Origin: Streptomyces nodosus | GTDB taxonomy: Bacteria; Actinomycetota; Actinomycetes; Streptomycetales; Streptomycetaceae | Length of the DNA stretch: 64,000 nt | NCBI RefSeq assembly: GCF_008704995.1 | Contig: NZ_CP023747.1 | Coordinates: 3,932,501-3,996,500, forward strand | Reading direction: 5' to 3' | Shown here: piece by piece, positions 25,157 to 33,548 of the stretch | Layout: every line of letters starts with the position of its first letter | How positions within the stretch are numbered: the first letter of the stretch is position 1 | Translations under genes and position numbers: made by a program | Notes under the pieces: model-generated | Database searches by the model: none | What the model saw: the letters and a program-made list of their open reading frames with translations, nothing else | Told to the model about the DNA's origin: nothing

Positions 25157-27328
25157 ATGCCGGGAACCGTGTTGCTGCTCGCGGCCTCACCGGCGGGCAA
25201 GGGACGTCTGGTGGACGCGGCGTCCGTGCTCCCGGTGCTCGCGGCGGTCGCCCCGTCGGTGCTGTCCGGCACGGACACGGCGAACGTGGTCGAGCTGGCC
25301 GACCCGATCGAGCCACAGGCGGTGCTGACCCGGTTGCGGGCCGCCGCGGCCGTCCCCGACCCGCTGACGGTGTTCCTCGTCGGGCAGCTCCAGCTCGACC
25401 GCCGTCAACGGCAGCCGCATCTGGCGCTGGCCCGCACCACCCCGGCCACGGTCCGTTACACCGCTTTCCCCTGGCAGTGGATCCGCGAGGAACTGCGGCT
25501 GCGTCCGCCCGGTACGACGACGGTGTTCGCGGATCTGCACGCGGACGCGGAGTCCTGGCGGCGCCTGGCCATGGAGCCCCTCGACTGCGGCCCCACCGTG
25601 CTTCTCCTGGGCCGTGTCGCCCCGCCGCCGTCGCGCCGCGCGCCGGCCCTTCCGGCGTACATGAAGGCCCTGGCGACGATCCTGCGCAGCGGCCGGCGCC
25701 CCGAGCCGACGGTCCTGCACCACGACGCGCTGACCCGGGCGTACGCGGAGACCTCCGGCAACCGGGGCGACATCGTCCTGACGCCCGGCGGACCGGTGCC
25801 GTCGTGGTACGCACCGGCCCCGTACTCCGGCCCCGCACCGTCGGGGTTCCACGGCCACGGCCACGGCCCGGGGGGCCCGCTCCCGGCTGCCGCGCCCTCG
25901 GCCGTCACTCCGGCACCGCCGCATCACGGTGCCGGGCCTCTCTCCGCCGCGGCACCGGATCCGGATGCCGCAGCTGTCGCTCCGGCGGCACCGGCCTCGT
26001 ACGGCCGCCGCCCGGGCCGGCCGGCCCGGCACCCGTCGGGTCCGCCTGCCACACCCCTGACCGCCGCTCCGGAGCGGTCGGCCCCGGGCGGTGCGCCTTC
26101 GGGCGAGGCTCCGGAGCCGTCGGACCTGCGGGGGCGTGGTTCGGGCGGCTCGGCCGCGGGGGCGTCGAACGTGCGTGCAGTGCCGTCACCCGTCGCTCCG
26201 GAGCCTTCGGCCTCCGGCGGTGCGCCCTCGGCGGTGGCTCCGGAGCCGTCGGACCCGAACGGCCGCCGTTCGGCACGTCCGTCCCCGGCGGTGCCGGACC
26301 TGCGTACTGCACCCCCGGCGGACGCCCCGCCAGCGCGGGCCGCACACGGCCTCCCTCCGGGAGGTCCGACCCCGGGATCGTCGGCCCCGGACCCCACACC
26401 CCTGGCCGCCGTCCCGGCGCGACCGGACCCCCGTACGGTCCCTCTGACCGTCGTCCCGCCCCCGTCGGACGCGGACCTGGGAGCGTCGGCCCGGTATGCC
26501 GCGCCGCCGGCGATCCGCCCACGGTCGTCTGCCCAGGACACCGCACCGTCGGCTGTCGCTTCGACGCCATCGCCCCCGGACACCGTGTCGTCGGCCGTCC
26601 CCGGAGCGTCGGCCTCGGATGCCGCACCGTCGGCTGTCGCTTCGACGCCACCGTCTCCGTACACCGTGCCAGCCGTCGTCCCGGTCCCGTCGGACCGGGG
26701 AGCACCGGTCCCGTACGCCGCCCATCCCGCGGTCGTCCCGGCCCCGTCGGACCGGGATCCGGAGGCGTCGGACCTGTATGCCGCCTTCCCGGCGGTCGTC
26801 CCGGCCCCGTCGGACCCGGACCCGGGAGCACCGGCCCCGTACGCCGCCCTCCCCGTCGTCGTCCCGGCCCCGTCGGGCCCGGAGCCGGAAGTGTCGGATG
26901 CCCATACCGCGCTCACGCTCGCCGTGCAGGGCGGTCGGCATGCGGAGGCGGAGGCGTTGGTGGTGCGGTGGGAGCAGGGTGCGGTGCGGGAGCACGGGGC
27001 CGGGTCCGCGGAGGCGCTGCACTGGGGGGAGGTCCGTGCCGACATCTCGATGCTCGCGGGCGACGCCGGCCGCAGCTGTGAGGCCTGGATGGCGGTCGCC
27101 GCCGCCCGTCTGTCGGCCGGTCAGAGCCCGGACGACCCGGCGGTGGAGGCGGCTGTGGACCGGGCCCACCACCAGTGGGGCCGCATCGGCGACCCGGCCC
27201 GGGCCCGCGAACTGGGCCGCACCCTGGCGGGCCTTCGGGAACGGGTGCCGGGACGGCGCGAGGGCGCCCTGCACCATGTCCAGGAACGCCTTCGCCGTCT
27301 GCAGGGGCGGCTCCAGACCCAGCCATGA
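25157..27328 (+). CDS. Repeat-rich protein: N-terminal globular domain, long Pro/Ala/Ser linker, C-terminal TPR-like helices
   Basis: 723 residues from ATG 25157, with GGGGGAGGGA just upstream. Residues 1-215 form an ordered domain (M-P-G-T-V-L-L-L-A-A-S, L-T-V-F-L-V-G-Q-L, T-T-T-V-F-A-D-L-H-A-D) whose alternating strands and helices are reminiscent of a degenerate caspase-type p20 fold lacking the catalytic His/Cys; this is inference. Residues of about 215-575 are low complexity, including the minisatellite annotated separately. Residues of about 580-715 are helical with A-E-A-E-A-L-V-V-R-W and A-R-E-L-G-R-T-L-A-G phrases like tetratricopeptide repeats. It sits between a SpoIIE phosphatase and a peptide/HTH-TPR pair. 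Function unknown. Confidence 0.75.
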   Translation: MPGTVLLLAASPAGKGRLVDAASVLPVLAAVAPSVLSGTDTANVVELADPIEPQAVLTRLRAAAAVPDPLTVFLVGQLQLDRRQRQPHLALARTTPATVRYTAFPWQWIREELRLRPPGTTTVFADLHADAESWRRLAMEPLDCGPTVLLLGRVAPPPSRRAPALPAYMKALATILRSGRRPEPTVLHHDALTRAYAETSGNRGDIVLTPGGPVPSWYAPAPYSGPAPSGFHGHGHGPGGPLPAAAPSAVTPAPPHHGAGPLSAAAPDPDAAAVAPAAPASYGRRPGRPARHPSGPPATPLTAAPERSAPGGAPSGEAPEPSDLRGRGSGGSAAGASNVRAVPSPVAPEPSASGGAPSAVAPEPSDPNGRRSARPSPAVPDLRTAPPADAPPARAAHGLPPGGPTPGSSAPDPTPLAAVPARPDPRTVPLTVVPPPSDADLGASARYAAPPAIRPRSSAQDTAPSAVASTPSPPDTVSSAVPGASASDAAPSAVASTPPSPYTVPAVVPVPSDRGAPVPYAAHPAVVPAPSDRDPEASDLYAAFPAVVPAPSDPDPGAPAPYAALPVVVPAPSGPEPEVSDAHTALTLAVQGGRHAEAEALVVRWEQGAVREHGAGSAEALHWGEVRADISMLAGDAGRSCEAWMAVAAARLSAGQSPDDPAVEAAVDRAHHQWGRIGDPARARELGRTLAGLRERVPGRREGALHHVQERLRRLQGRLQTQP
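26675..26920 (+). repeat. In-frame minisatellite, 57-63 bp units
   Basis: GTCGTCCCGG-beginning units start at 26675, 26732, 26795 and 26858, that is spacings of 57, 63 and 63 bases (19 and 21 codons), encoding V-V-P-A-P-S-D-type units that end in P-Y-A-A. A second repeat just upstream has 29 identical bases at 26541 and 26622 (81-base spacing). All spacings are multiples of three. Confidence 0.85.
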
Positions 27329-27382
27329 CGGCGCGCGGTCACCCGCCGTGCCGCCTCCGGGTTCCGCGGTCACGCCAGGGCA

Positions 27383-27586
27383 TCAACGGGCCAGGGTGGG
27401 CGGCAGAACCGTCCAGGCGTGCGCGGGCGCCGCCGACTCCCCCACGGCGGGCAGCGGCTCCGACGCCCGGACCGGGTTCACATGGGCCGCCGCGATCAGG
27501 GCGGCCACGGCCACGAGGGCTGCCGCCAGGCCCCTCGCATAACGCGGTGATACACGGCCGTGGCGTACGGAAGGGTGTGGGGGCAC
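27383..27586 (-). CDS. Small exported peptide precursor (67 aa)
   Basis: 67 residues from GTG 27586, with GAGG about ten bases upstream. A basic N-terminus (R-H-G-R-V-S-P-R-Y-A-R) precedes a hydrophobic core (L-A-A-A-L-V-A-V-A-A-L-I-A-A-A) and a plausible signal peptidase site after A-A-A or after V-R-A, leaving a Pro/Ala-rich mature part of roughly 25-35 residues with no Cys. It is divergent from the HTH-TPR regulator at 27752. This orientation, together with the regulator's domain make-up, suggests a secreted signal peptide, but the gene could equally be an unrelated small secreted protein. It converges on the repeat-rich gene ending at 27328. Confidence 0.6.
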   Translation of the reverse strand: MPPHPSVRHGRVSPRYARGLAAALVAVAALIAAAHVNPVRASEPLPAVGESAAPAHAWTVLPPTLAR

Positions 27587-27751
27587 GGCAACCGACCTCG
27601 CAACTAAAACGGCGGATCAAGCGAGCTTAATGCGCTCCTAACGTAGGGGGTGGAGGGGCTGAACCGAAAGGGCGCCAGGGCAAGTTGAGCCGTAGCCAGC
27701 GCGTTCGACGGCGGCTTTGCCGACCACCCCGACGTAACTGTGCTTACTGGC

Positions 27752-29107
27752 ATGATGAATCCCATGGCGGAGCGAGACGACCCGGAGACGATCGGGCGCA
27801 GGGTGCAGCAGCTGCGGCATGAACGCGGCATGACCCAGAAGCAGTTGGCTGAGCCCGCATACACGCCCGCCTATATCTCCACTCTGGAGTCCGGCCGGGT
27901 CCGTCCCTCCGACGAGGCGCTGCGGCACCTCGCCGAGCGGCTCGGCGTCGCCTTCGAGGAACTGGCCACCGGCCGTCCCACCCATCTCGCCACCGCGCTG
28001 CGCCTGAGGCTCACCGACGCCCAGCGCACCCTCGCCACCGGTGAGGCCGAGGTCGCGGCCGAGCAGTACCGCGCCCTGCTGGCCGAGGCCGAGACTCACG
28101 GGCTGGACGCCGAACGGGCCGCGGCGCTGCTCGGGCTCGGCGAGTGCGCGATGGAGCTGGGGGACCTGGTGACGGGGCGGCGGCACTTCGAGCGGGCGGA
28201 GGAGTGCCTGGCCGACGCGCCGCTGCCCAGCCGGGTCCCGGCGCTGCGCGGACGCGCCGTCTCCCATTACCTCGCCGGTGAACTCCGGTACGCCTGCTAT
28301 CTGCTGGAGTCCACCCTCGACGAGCTCAACCGCAGCGGACTGCACGACCCCGACTCCCTGCTGCTGCTCTACGCCAGTGCCATCGGCCCGTACATGGACA
28401 TGGGCGCGCATGTGCGGGCGGCGCAGGCGGCCGAGTTCGCGCTGGCCCTCGCCCCCCAGGTGGGCGATCCGGCGCTGGTGGCGCGCATGCACCGCTCGGT
28501 GGCCCGCACCCTCATCGCGGAGGGCCGGGTCGCCGAGGCGGACGCCTCCCTCGCCAAGGCCGCCGAGCTGTACCGGCAGCTCCAGATCCGCACCGAGCTG
28601 GCCAACTGCCACTGGATGCGCGGCTATCTGTACGCCCAGAACGGCGAACTGGAGCGTGCCGAGAACGAGTTGCGCGACGCGCTCGCCATGCTCTCCGAGA
28701 AGCGGGCCGCCCTCTACAGCAGCCAGGTCGCGGTGGAACTGGCGGATGTGCTGCACCGGCGGGGAAGATCGGAGGAGGCCGCCGAGCTGTTGCACCGTGT
28801 CCTCGGCGATCTCAGCTCCGAGCGCGGCGCGGTGCACTCCGCCGCCGCGCACCGTCTGCTCGGCATCATCGCGGAGGACGCCCGCGACACGGAGGCCGCG
28901 GAGGAGCACTATGTGCGCGCGCTCAGCCTGCTGGAGCGGGCGGGCGCGGCGGGCGACCTGGCGGATCTGTGCCGGCTGCTCGGCGATCTGCTGCGCCGCA
29001 CCGGCCGGGTGGAGGCGGCCCTGGACGCGTACCGCACGGGCCTCGGCCATCGCACCGCCCCGGGCACGACGACCCTGGGCCCGGCACCGGCGCAGCCACC
29101 GCTGTAG
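27752..29107 (+). CDS. HTH (XRE) regulator with C-terminal TPR repeats
   Basis: About 451 residues from ATG 27752; ATG 27764 is an equally possible start. No Shine-Dalgarno precedes either, so a leaderless transcript is likely. Residues of about 15-75 are a Cro/CI-type helix-turn-helix (I-G-R-R-V-Q-Q-L-R-H-E-R-G-M-T-Q-K-Q-L-A, Y-I-S-T-L-E-S-G-R-V-R-P-S). From about residue 90 to the end there are repeated 34-residue-type helical pairs (A-E-A-D-A-S-L-A-K-A-A-E-L-Y, A-E-E-H-Y-V-R-A-L-S-L-L-E-R-A), a TPR superhelix. This HTH-TPR layout matches peptide-sensing regulators of the RRNPP type in Firmicutes and also other actinobacterial developmental regulators. Binding of the neighbouring peptide is inference. 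Confidence 0.85.
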   Translation: MMNPMAERDDPETIGRRVQQLRHERGMTQKQLAEPAYTPAYISTLESGRVRPSDEALRHLAERLGVAFEELATGRPTHLATALRLRLTDAQRTLATGEAEVAAEQYRALLAEAETHGLDAERAAALLGLGECAMELGDLVTGRRHFERAEECLADAPLPSRVPALRGRAVSHYLAGELRYACYLLESTLDELNRSGLHDPDSLLLLYASAIGPYMDMGAHVRAAQAAEFALALAPQVGDPALVARMHRSVARTLIAEGRVAEADASLAKAAELYRQLQIRTELANCHWMRGYLYAQNGELERAENELRDALAMLSEKRAALYSSQVAVELADVLHRRGRSEEAAELLHRVLGDLSSERGAVHSAAAHRLLGIIAEDARDTEAAEEHYVRALSLLERAGAAGDLADLCRLLGDLLRRTGRVEAALDAYRTGLGHRTAPGTTTLGPAPAQPPL

Positions 29108-29127
29108 CGGCACTTTCGAAACACGCC

Positions 29128-30972
29128 CTAGGGGGTGACGACCGGGAACTCCCGGTCCGGCCGGGTCACATAGGAGAACAGCCGCTTCAGCAGCCCCCGG
29201 TCCCCTTCCGTCTCGATGCCCGCGAGACCCTTGCCCATGAGCAGGCCCAGGAGTTCGGGCCGGGTGAGGGTGAGCGTCAGGCCCGCGTGCGGTCTCGGTG
29301 TGCGGTGCAGGGGCAGGCTTCGATGGGTGAGCGCCCCGTGCTCCAGGTTGATCCGGTGCCGGCGCTGCTCGTCGATCACCACCAGGTCGATGATCAGCCG
29401 TGGTTCGCGCGCCGCGCGCGGCCCGTCGATGCGCACTGCGAGGGAGTCCAGCAGCATGCCGACGGTGAGCGCCGAGGTCATCCCGGAGGCGTCCGTGGCG
29501 ACGGCGGGTCCGTCGGCCTTCCCCAGCAGTTCCTGCGCCGCGGTCAGATAGATGTTGCGCCAGGGCCCGTTCTCGGCGCCGTGCCCGAGCCGTCGGTACA
29601 CGTCCGCCAGCGCCTCCTTCGCCGCCTCGTGGTCCGGGGCGGCGAAGACGAGGTGGTTGAGGAGGGTGGCGGCGAAGCGCAGGTCCCCCTCGGCGGCGTA
29701 CCGGCGGGCCGCCTCGAGCGTCGCCTCCGGGCCGCCCGCCACCTCCACGTACCGCTGGGCCAGCGGCACCGGGGGGTGCTCCCACAGATGGGCGGGATTG
29801 CCGTCGTACCAGCCCAGGTACCGCTGGTAGACACCCTTGGCGTTGTGGCTCAGGGACCCGTAGTAGCCCCGTGTGTGCCAGGCGCCCTCCAGGGCCGGCG
29901 GCAGCCGCAGCTCCTCCGCGATCTCCGGGCCCGTCAGACCGCTGTTCAGCAGCCGCAGCGTCTGGTCGTGCAGATACGCGTACAGGTCCCGTTGCTCGGT
30001 CAGCAGCCGGACGACGTTCTCATGCCCCCAGGTCGGCCAGTGGTGCGAGGCGAAGGCCACGTCATAGCCCTCGGCGAAGAAGTCGATGGCCTCGTCGAGG
30101 TGGCGGGACCACACCCGGGCGTCGCGGACGGGGGCGCCGCGCAGGGTCAGGATGTTGTGCAGGGTGTGCGTGACGTTCTCGGCGAGGCAGAGGGCGCGCT
30201 GGTCGGTGAGGAGGAAGTTCATCTCGGCCGGTGCCTCGGTGCCCGGGGTCAGCTGGAACAGGATCCGGACTCCGTCGAGGGTCTCCGTCTGCCCGCTGTG
30301 GGTGATGTCGACCGTCGGAGGGAGCAGGGTGACCGTGCCGGAGGACAGGGCCGGGCCGAGGCCCGTGCCGATCTGTCCGTCGGGCGCCTTGGGCAGCCGC
30401 GTGCCGTGCATGAACCCGGCGCGGCGGGCGATCGCGGGGCCGGCGAACACGTTCTCGCTGACCGCGTGCTCCAGGAACCCGACGGGCGCCAGGACCGGCA
30501 CGCCCGACTCCGCGTCGCCCGGCAGCACACCGCGGGCCCCGCCGAAGTGGTCGACATGGGAGTGGGTGTAGATCAGCCCGGTGACGGGCCGTTCCCCGCG
30601 GTGCCGCCGATAGAGAGCGAGAGCGGCCGCCGCGCACTCGGCGGAGACCAGCGGATCGACGACCACGATCCCGTCATGGCCCTCCACCACGGTCATATGG
30701 GACAGGCCGAGACCGCGCACCTGGTAGACGCCCTCGGTCACCTCGTACAGTCCCTGCCGCGCGCACAGCCGGGACTGCCGCCACAGGCCGGGATGCGCCG
30801 TGTCGGGGCAGTCCCCGTCGAGGAACCCGTACGCATCCCCGTCCCACACCACCCGGCCGTCCTCGGCCGTCACCACCCCGGGCACGAGGGCGGCGACGAA
30901 TCCACGGTCGGCGTTCTCGAAGTCGGTCCGGTCCTCGAAGGGCGGAGAGCCGTCCTGGGGCGGGGCGTCCAT
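29128..30972 (-). CDS. Alkyl sulfatase-like metallo-beta-lactamase superfamily hydrolase
   Basis: 614 residues from ATG 30972. The N-terminal 330 residues are a metallo-beta-lactamase fold with the zinc signature T-H-S-H-V-D-H-F-G-G (His137, His139, Asp141, His142) and downstream E-N-V-T-H-T-L-H-N and A-S-H-H-W-P-T-W-G segments typical of SDS-hydrolase (SdsA1/BDS1) enzymes. A helical dimerisation region and a C-terminal SCP2-like lipid-binding domain (about 480-610) follow. It would cleave alkyl sulfate esters to release sulfate. Unlike several known members it has no signal peptide, so a cytosolic enzyme is implied. It converges closely (20 bases) with the HTH-TPR gene. A small dyad at 31048-31062 may be its operator. 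Confidence 0.9.
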   Translation of the reverse strand: MDAPPQDGSPPFEDRTDFENADRGFVAALVPGVVTAEDGRVVWDGDAYGFLDGDCPDTAHPGLWRQSRLCARQGLYEVTEGVYQVRGLGLSHMTVVEGHDGIVVVDPLVSAECAAAALALYRRHRGERPVTGLIYTHSHVDHFGGARGVLPGDAESGVPVLAPVGFLEHAVSENVFAGPAIARRAGFMHGTRLPKAPDGQIGTGLGPALSSGTVTLLPPTVDITHSGQTETLDGVRILFQLTPGTEAPAEMNFLLTDQRALCLAENVTHTLHNILTLRGAPVRDARVWSRHLDEAIDFFAEGYDVAFASHHWPTWGHENVVRLLTEQRDLYAYLHDQTLRLLNSGLTGPEIAEELRLPPALEGAWHTRGYYGSLSHNAKGVYQRYLGWYDGNPAHLWEHPPVPLAQRYVEVAGGPEATLEAARRYAAEGDLRFAATLLNHLVFAAPDHEAAKEALADVYRRLGHGAENGPWRNIYLTAAQELLGKADGPAVATDASGMTSALTVGMLLDSLAVRIDGPRAAREPRLIIDLVVIDEQRRHRINLEHGALTHRSLPLHRTPRPHAGLTLTLTRPELLGLLMGKGLAGIETEGDRGLLKRLFSYVTRPDREFPVVTP

Positions 30973-31047
30973 GGGGCCAGCTTCGGGGCGGACGAGACGG
31001 GGTGCCAGCGGTGGGGGACCGTTCGAGGCGCCGCGGCACCAGGGTGC

Positions 31048-31062
31048 GGAATGTTGTATTCC
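31048..31062 (-). promoter_or_regulatory. Candidate operator upstream of the alkyl sulfatase gene
   Basis: GGAAT-GTTGT-ATTCC is a perfect 5-base dyad with a 5-base spacer, 76 bases upstream of the sulfatase start, in an AT-richer patch. No regulator gene is adjacent. Confidence 0.4.
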
Positions 31063-31113
31063 TGATGTGGCCGAAAGGTGATGTGGAATGAAGTCGCCGT
31101 CGGGTCAGTGAAG

Positions 31114-31143
31114 TTGACAGTTACCGCAGGGTGATCGACTATG
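31114..31143 (+). promoter_or_regulatory. Candidate promoter of the sortase-substrate gene
   Basis: TTGACA at 31114-31119 is a perfect -35 box; the matching -10 region at 31137-31143 (GACTATG) is a weak match at 17-18 bases spacing. It would give a leader of about 130 bases before ATG 31279. Confidence 0.4.
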
Positions 31144-31278
31144 TGCTCGAACTGCGGCTCACGTGATCCGTGACCCCGGTGTTTCTCTTCGACCACTCTC
31201 TCCCGGCCACGGTCCCCGGTTGCCTCGCGCTGCCCGCCGCCGTCGCCAGGGTCTTCGCTCATGAAAATTGGGGACCGT

Positions 31279-32247
31279 ATGCCCATCATCAGACGTGTCA
31301 CCGTTCGCCGGCTGCTGGGGGCGGGCGCCGCCGCGCTCACCCTCACCGCCGTCACCGGCGGTGCCGCCTGGGCCTCGGACGCGCCCGGCGGCCATGGCTG
31401 GAACAAGGGCGACCGCGGCGGCTACGCGTCGGGCAAGGGCCCGGGCACGGTGACCGAGGCCGACCGCTGCCAGTTCTCGCTGGACGGGACCACCTTCACC
31501 GACTCGGTCCGGGTCGACGACCAGAACCTGCGGCCGACCGAGGACGGCAAGGTCCACATCAAGGTACGGGCCGCGGGCGACGCGACGACCTGTACGGCCT
31601 CCCTCGCCTCGTACCTGGCGCACGGTTCCTCCTTCAACACCTCGGGGCTCCAGGTCTTCCACAACTTCGACTCCGTGACGGTGAAGCGCGGCGAGACCGA
31701 CTCCCTGGACATCTCGGTGCCGGACGCGGGCTGCTTCGCGCAGGTCGACCTGTACCGGGGCAAGGTGAAGTTCGACGGGAAGCTCGACGCGAACGACGGC
31801 TTCGAGCACGGTGACGTGCCCAAGGGCCCCGACCGCCCGGTCATCAAGGACAAGCTGATCGCGGCCTGGAACGGCGGCACCAAGGACTGCACGGCCGACT
31901 CGCCGAGCACCCCGGCGGAAACCGTCGAGCCCACCGCGTCCGCCCCGGCGCCCGACGCGTCCGAGTCGGCCACCACCGCGCCCGAGTCGAGCCCCGCGAC
32001 CACCGCCTCGCCGGACGCCTCGGCCACCCCGTCCTCCTCCACCTCGATCTCGGCCTCGCCCGCCGACGAGTCGAGCGCACCCGCCGGGGTGACGCCCGAC
32101 GGCGGCTCGTCCACCCCGTCCGGTGACCTCGCGGAGACGGGCGGCGGCAACGCCCTGCCGATCGCGGCGGGCGCGGCGGCTCTCCTCGCGGCCGGCGCGG
32201 GCATCGCGGTCGCCACCCGGCGCCGCGCCTCCGGCACCCGCGTGTGA
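31279..32247 (+). CDS. Cell-wall-anchored protein with LAETG sorting signal
   Basis: 322 residues if started at ATG 31279, which has GGGGA just upstream; ATG 31261 (six codons longer) has none. A signal peptide is clear: R-R-V-T-V-R-R then L-L-G-A-G-A-A-A-L-T-L-T-A-V and a cleavage site around A-W-A-S. Residues of about 40-210 are a beta-rich extracellular domain with four Cys. A Ser/Thr/Ala/Pro-rich spacer (about 220-285) leads to the sorting signal L-A-E-T-G, a hydrophobic helix and the basic tail R-R-R-A-S. LAxTG signals are recognised by class E sortases of Streptomyces, which link proteins to peptidoglycan. The exposed function is unknown. Confidence 0.85.
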   Translation: MPIIRRVTVRRLLGAGAAALTLTAVTGGAAWASDAPGGHGWNKGDRGGYASGKGPGTVTEADRCQFSLDGTTFTDSVRVDDQNLRPTEDGKVHIKVRAAGDATTCTASLASYLAHGSSFNTSGLQVFHNFDSVTVKRGETDSLDISVPDAGCFAQVDLYRGKVKFDGKLDANDGFEHGDVPKGPDRPVIKDKLIAAWNGGTKDCTADSPSTPAETVEPTASAPAPDASESATTAPESSPATTASPDASATPSSSTSISASPADESSAPAGVTPDGGSSTPSGDLAETGGGNALPIAAGAAALLAAGAGIAVATRRRASGTRV

Positions 32248-32278
32248 CGCCTCCGGCGTCCTTGTGACCACCCTTCAC

Positions 32279-32316
32279 GGGCCCGGCGCTCTTTCCCCCC
32301 GATGAGCGCCGGGCCC
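32279..32316 (+). terminator. Terminator hairpin after the sortase substrate gene
   Basis: Perfect 13-base stem, GGGCCCGGCGCTC at 32279-32291 and its complement at 32304-32316, 12-base loop, followed by ACCTTTG. A small hairpin GACGCC/GGCGTC (32246-32260) precedes it. Confidence 0.85.
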
Positions 32317-32469
32317 ACCTTTGTCCCGGTCCGCGCCCGCAGCCGGGGCACGACGGCCCGGCAGGGCGGCACGCCCGGACAGCAGGTGCCCCGTCCGCGC
32401 CGGGACCAAGAGGACGGACCGAGTGGTCCCCTGCGTGGCGGTGCTCCGGCGGGCGGCCCGGCTCCCGCT

Positions 32470-32486
32470 ATGTTCGATCTGAACAT
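32470..32486 (+). promoter_or_regulatory. Operator-like palindrome before the permease operon
   Basis: ATGTTC-GATCT-GAACAT is a perfect 6-base dyad with a 5-base centre, 18 bases before the permease start codon. Its position over the expected -10/+1 region fits repression by a small-molecule or metal sensor encoded elsewhere. Confidence 0.55.
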
Positions 32487-32504
32487 CCGACATTCGGAGC
32501 CGGC

Positions 32505-33548
32505 ATGCAGAAGACAGATACTCGCGCCGAGGAGACCGCGGAGACCGAGGAGACCGTCCCGGTCACCGAGGCGACCGACGGCGCCCCCGCAGGGAGACGG
32601 TCCCTGCCCCTGCCGCTCCTGCTCGCGGCGGCCGCCCTCACCGGTCCGGCCCTCCTCCTTCTCAGCCGGTGGCTGGACGAACCGGCGATGCGGGCCTGGC
32701 GCACCGTCTGTCTCGCCGTCACCGTGCAGGCGCTGCCCTTTCTGCTGCTCGGTACGGCCCTGTCCGGAGCGATCAACGCCTTTGTACCGGAGCGGGTGTT
32801 CACCCGGGCCCTGCCCCGGCGCCCCGCGCTCGCGGTACCGGTCGCCGGGGTCGCCGGAGTGGTGCTGCCCGGCTGCGAATGCGCCTCGGTGCCGGTCGCG
32901 AACAGCCTGATCCGCCGGGGTGTCCACCCGGCCGCGGCCTTCGCCTTCCTGCTGTCGGCCCCCGCCGTCAACCCGGTGGTGCTGACCGCCACGGCCATCG
33001 CCTTCCCCGGGAACCCGGCCATGGTCCTGGCCAGGCTGCTCGCCTCGCTGGCCACCGCCGCGGTGATGGGCTGGCTGTGGCTCTGGCTGGGCCGGGAGTC
33101 CTGGCTGCGGCCGACCGCACGGCACACCGGGCACCAGCCGGGGCACAGCCGCTGGACGGAGTTCAGGATCGGCTTCCAGCACGACTTCCTGCACGCGGGC
33201 GGCTTCCTGGTCCTCGGGGCCATGGCCGCCGCCACCTTCAATGTGATGGTCCCGCGTTCCGTGCTCGATGTGTTCTCCGGCTCGCCCTGGCTGTCGGTGC
33301 TGTTCATGGCCGGGCTGGCCGTCCTGCTGGCGGTGTGCTCCGAGGCGGACGCGTTCGTCGCGGCCTCGCTGTCCGGTTTCTCGCCCCTGTCCCGGCTGGT
33401 GTTCATGGTGGTCGGGCCGATGGTCGACCTGAAGCTGATCGCCCTTCAGGCGGGCACGTTCGGCCGGGCCTTCGCCCTCCGGTTCTCCGCCGCCACGGCC
33501 GTGGTCGCGGTGGTGTGCGGGGCGCTGATCGGAGGGGCGCTGCTGTGA
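32505..33548 (+). CDS. Permease of the DUF318/YraQ (SO_0444-like) family
   Basis: 347 residues from ATG 32505, with GGAG five bases upstream. Ten or so hydrophobic helices follow a 30-residue acidic N-terminus. The family signature V-L-P-G-C-E-C-A-S-V-P-V-A-N-S-L (Cys124 and Cys126) lies in an early helix pair, and a second conserved polar helix carries A-V-C-S-E-A-D-A-F-V-A-A-S. Relatives are implicated in export of copper, zinc or arsenicals, and paired Cys in the membrane support a soft-metal substrate, but this is inference. The stop overlaps the start of the next gene by four bases (GTGA), so the two are translationally coupled. Confidence 0.85.
   Translation: MQKTDTRAEETAETEETVPVTEATDGAPAGRRSLPLPLLLAAAALTGPALLLLSRWLDEPAMRAWRTVCLAVTVQALPFLLLGTALSGAINAFVPERVFTRALPRRPALAVPVAGVAGVVLPGCECASVPVANSLIRRGVHPAAAFAFLLSAPAVNPVVLTATAIAFPGNPAMVLARLLASLATAAVMGWLWLWLGRESWLRPTARHTGHQPGHSRWTEFRIGFQHDFLHAGGFLVLGAMAAATFNVMVPRSVLDVFSGSPWLSVLFMAGLAVLLAVCSEADAFVAASLSGFSPLSRLVFMVVGPMVDLKLIALQAGTFGRAFALRFSAATAVVAVVCGALIGGALL

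Larger units (their letters stand above)
30973..31278. other. 306-base divergent regulatory region
   Basis: It separates the minus-strand sulfatase from the plus-strand sortase substrate. It is noticeably less GC-rich in the middle (31045-31145). It contains the dyad at 31048-31062, a direct repeat TGATGTGG at about 31063 and 31080, and the promoter-like TTGACA at 31114. No coding potential is seen. Confidence 0.6.

Noticed and set aside
32470..32486. LexA (SOS) box
   Set aside because: The arms are GTTC-GAAC in the inverted order (GTTC first), not GAAC-n4-GTTC, and the genes are transport genes. Kept only as an operator of unknown regulator.
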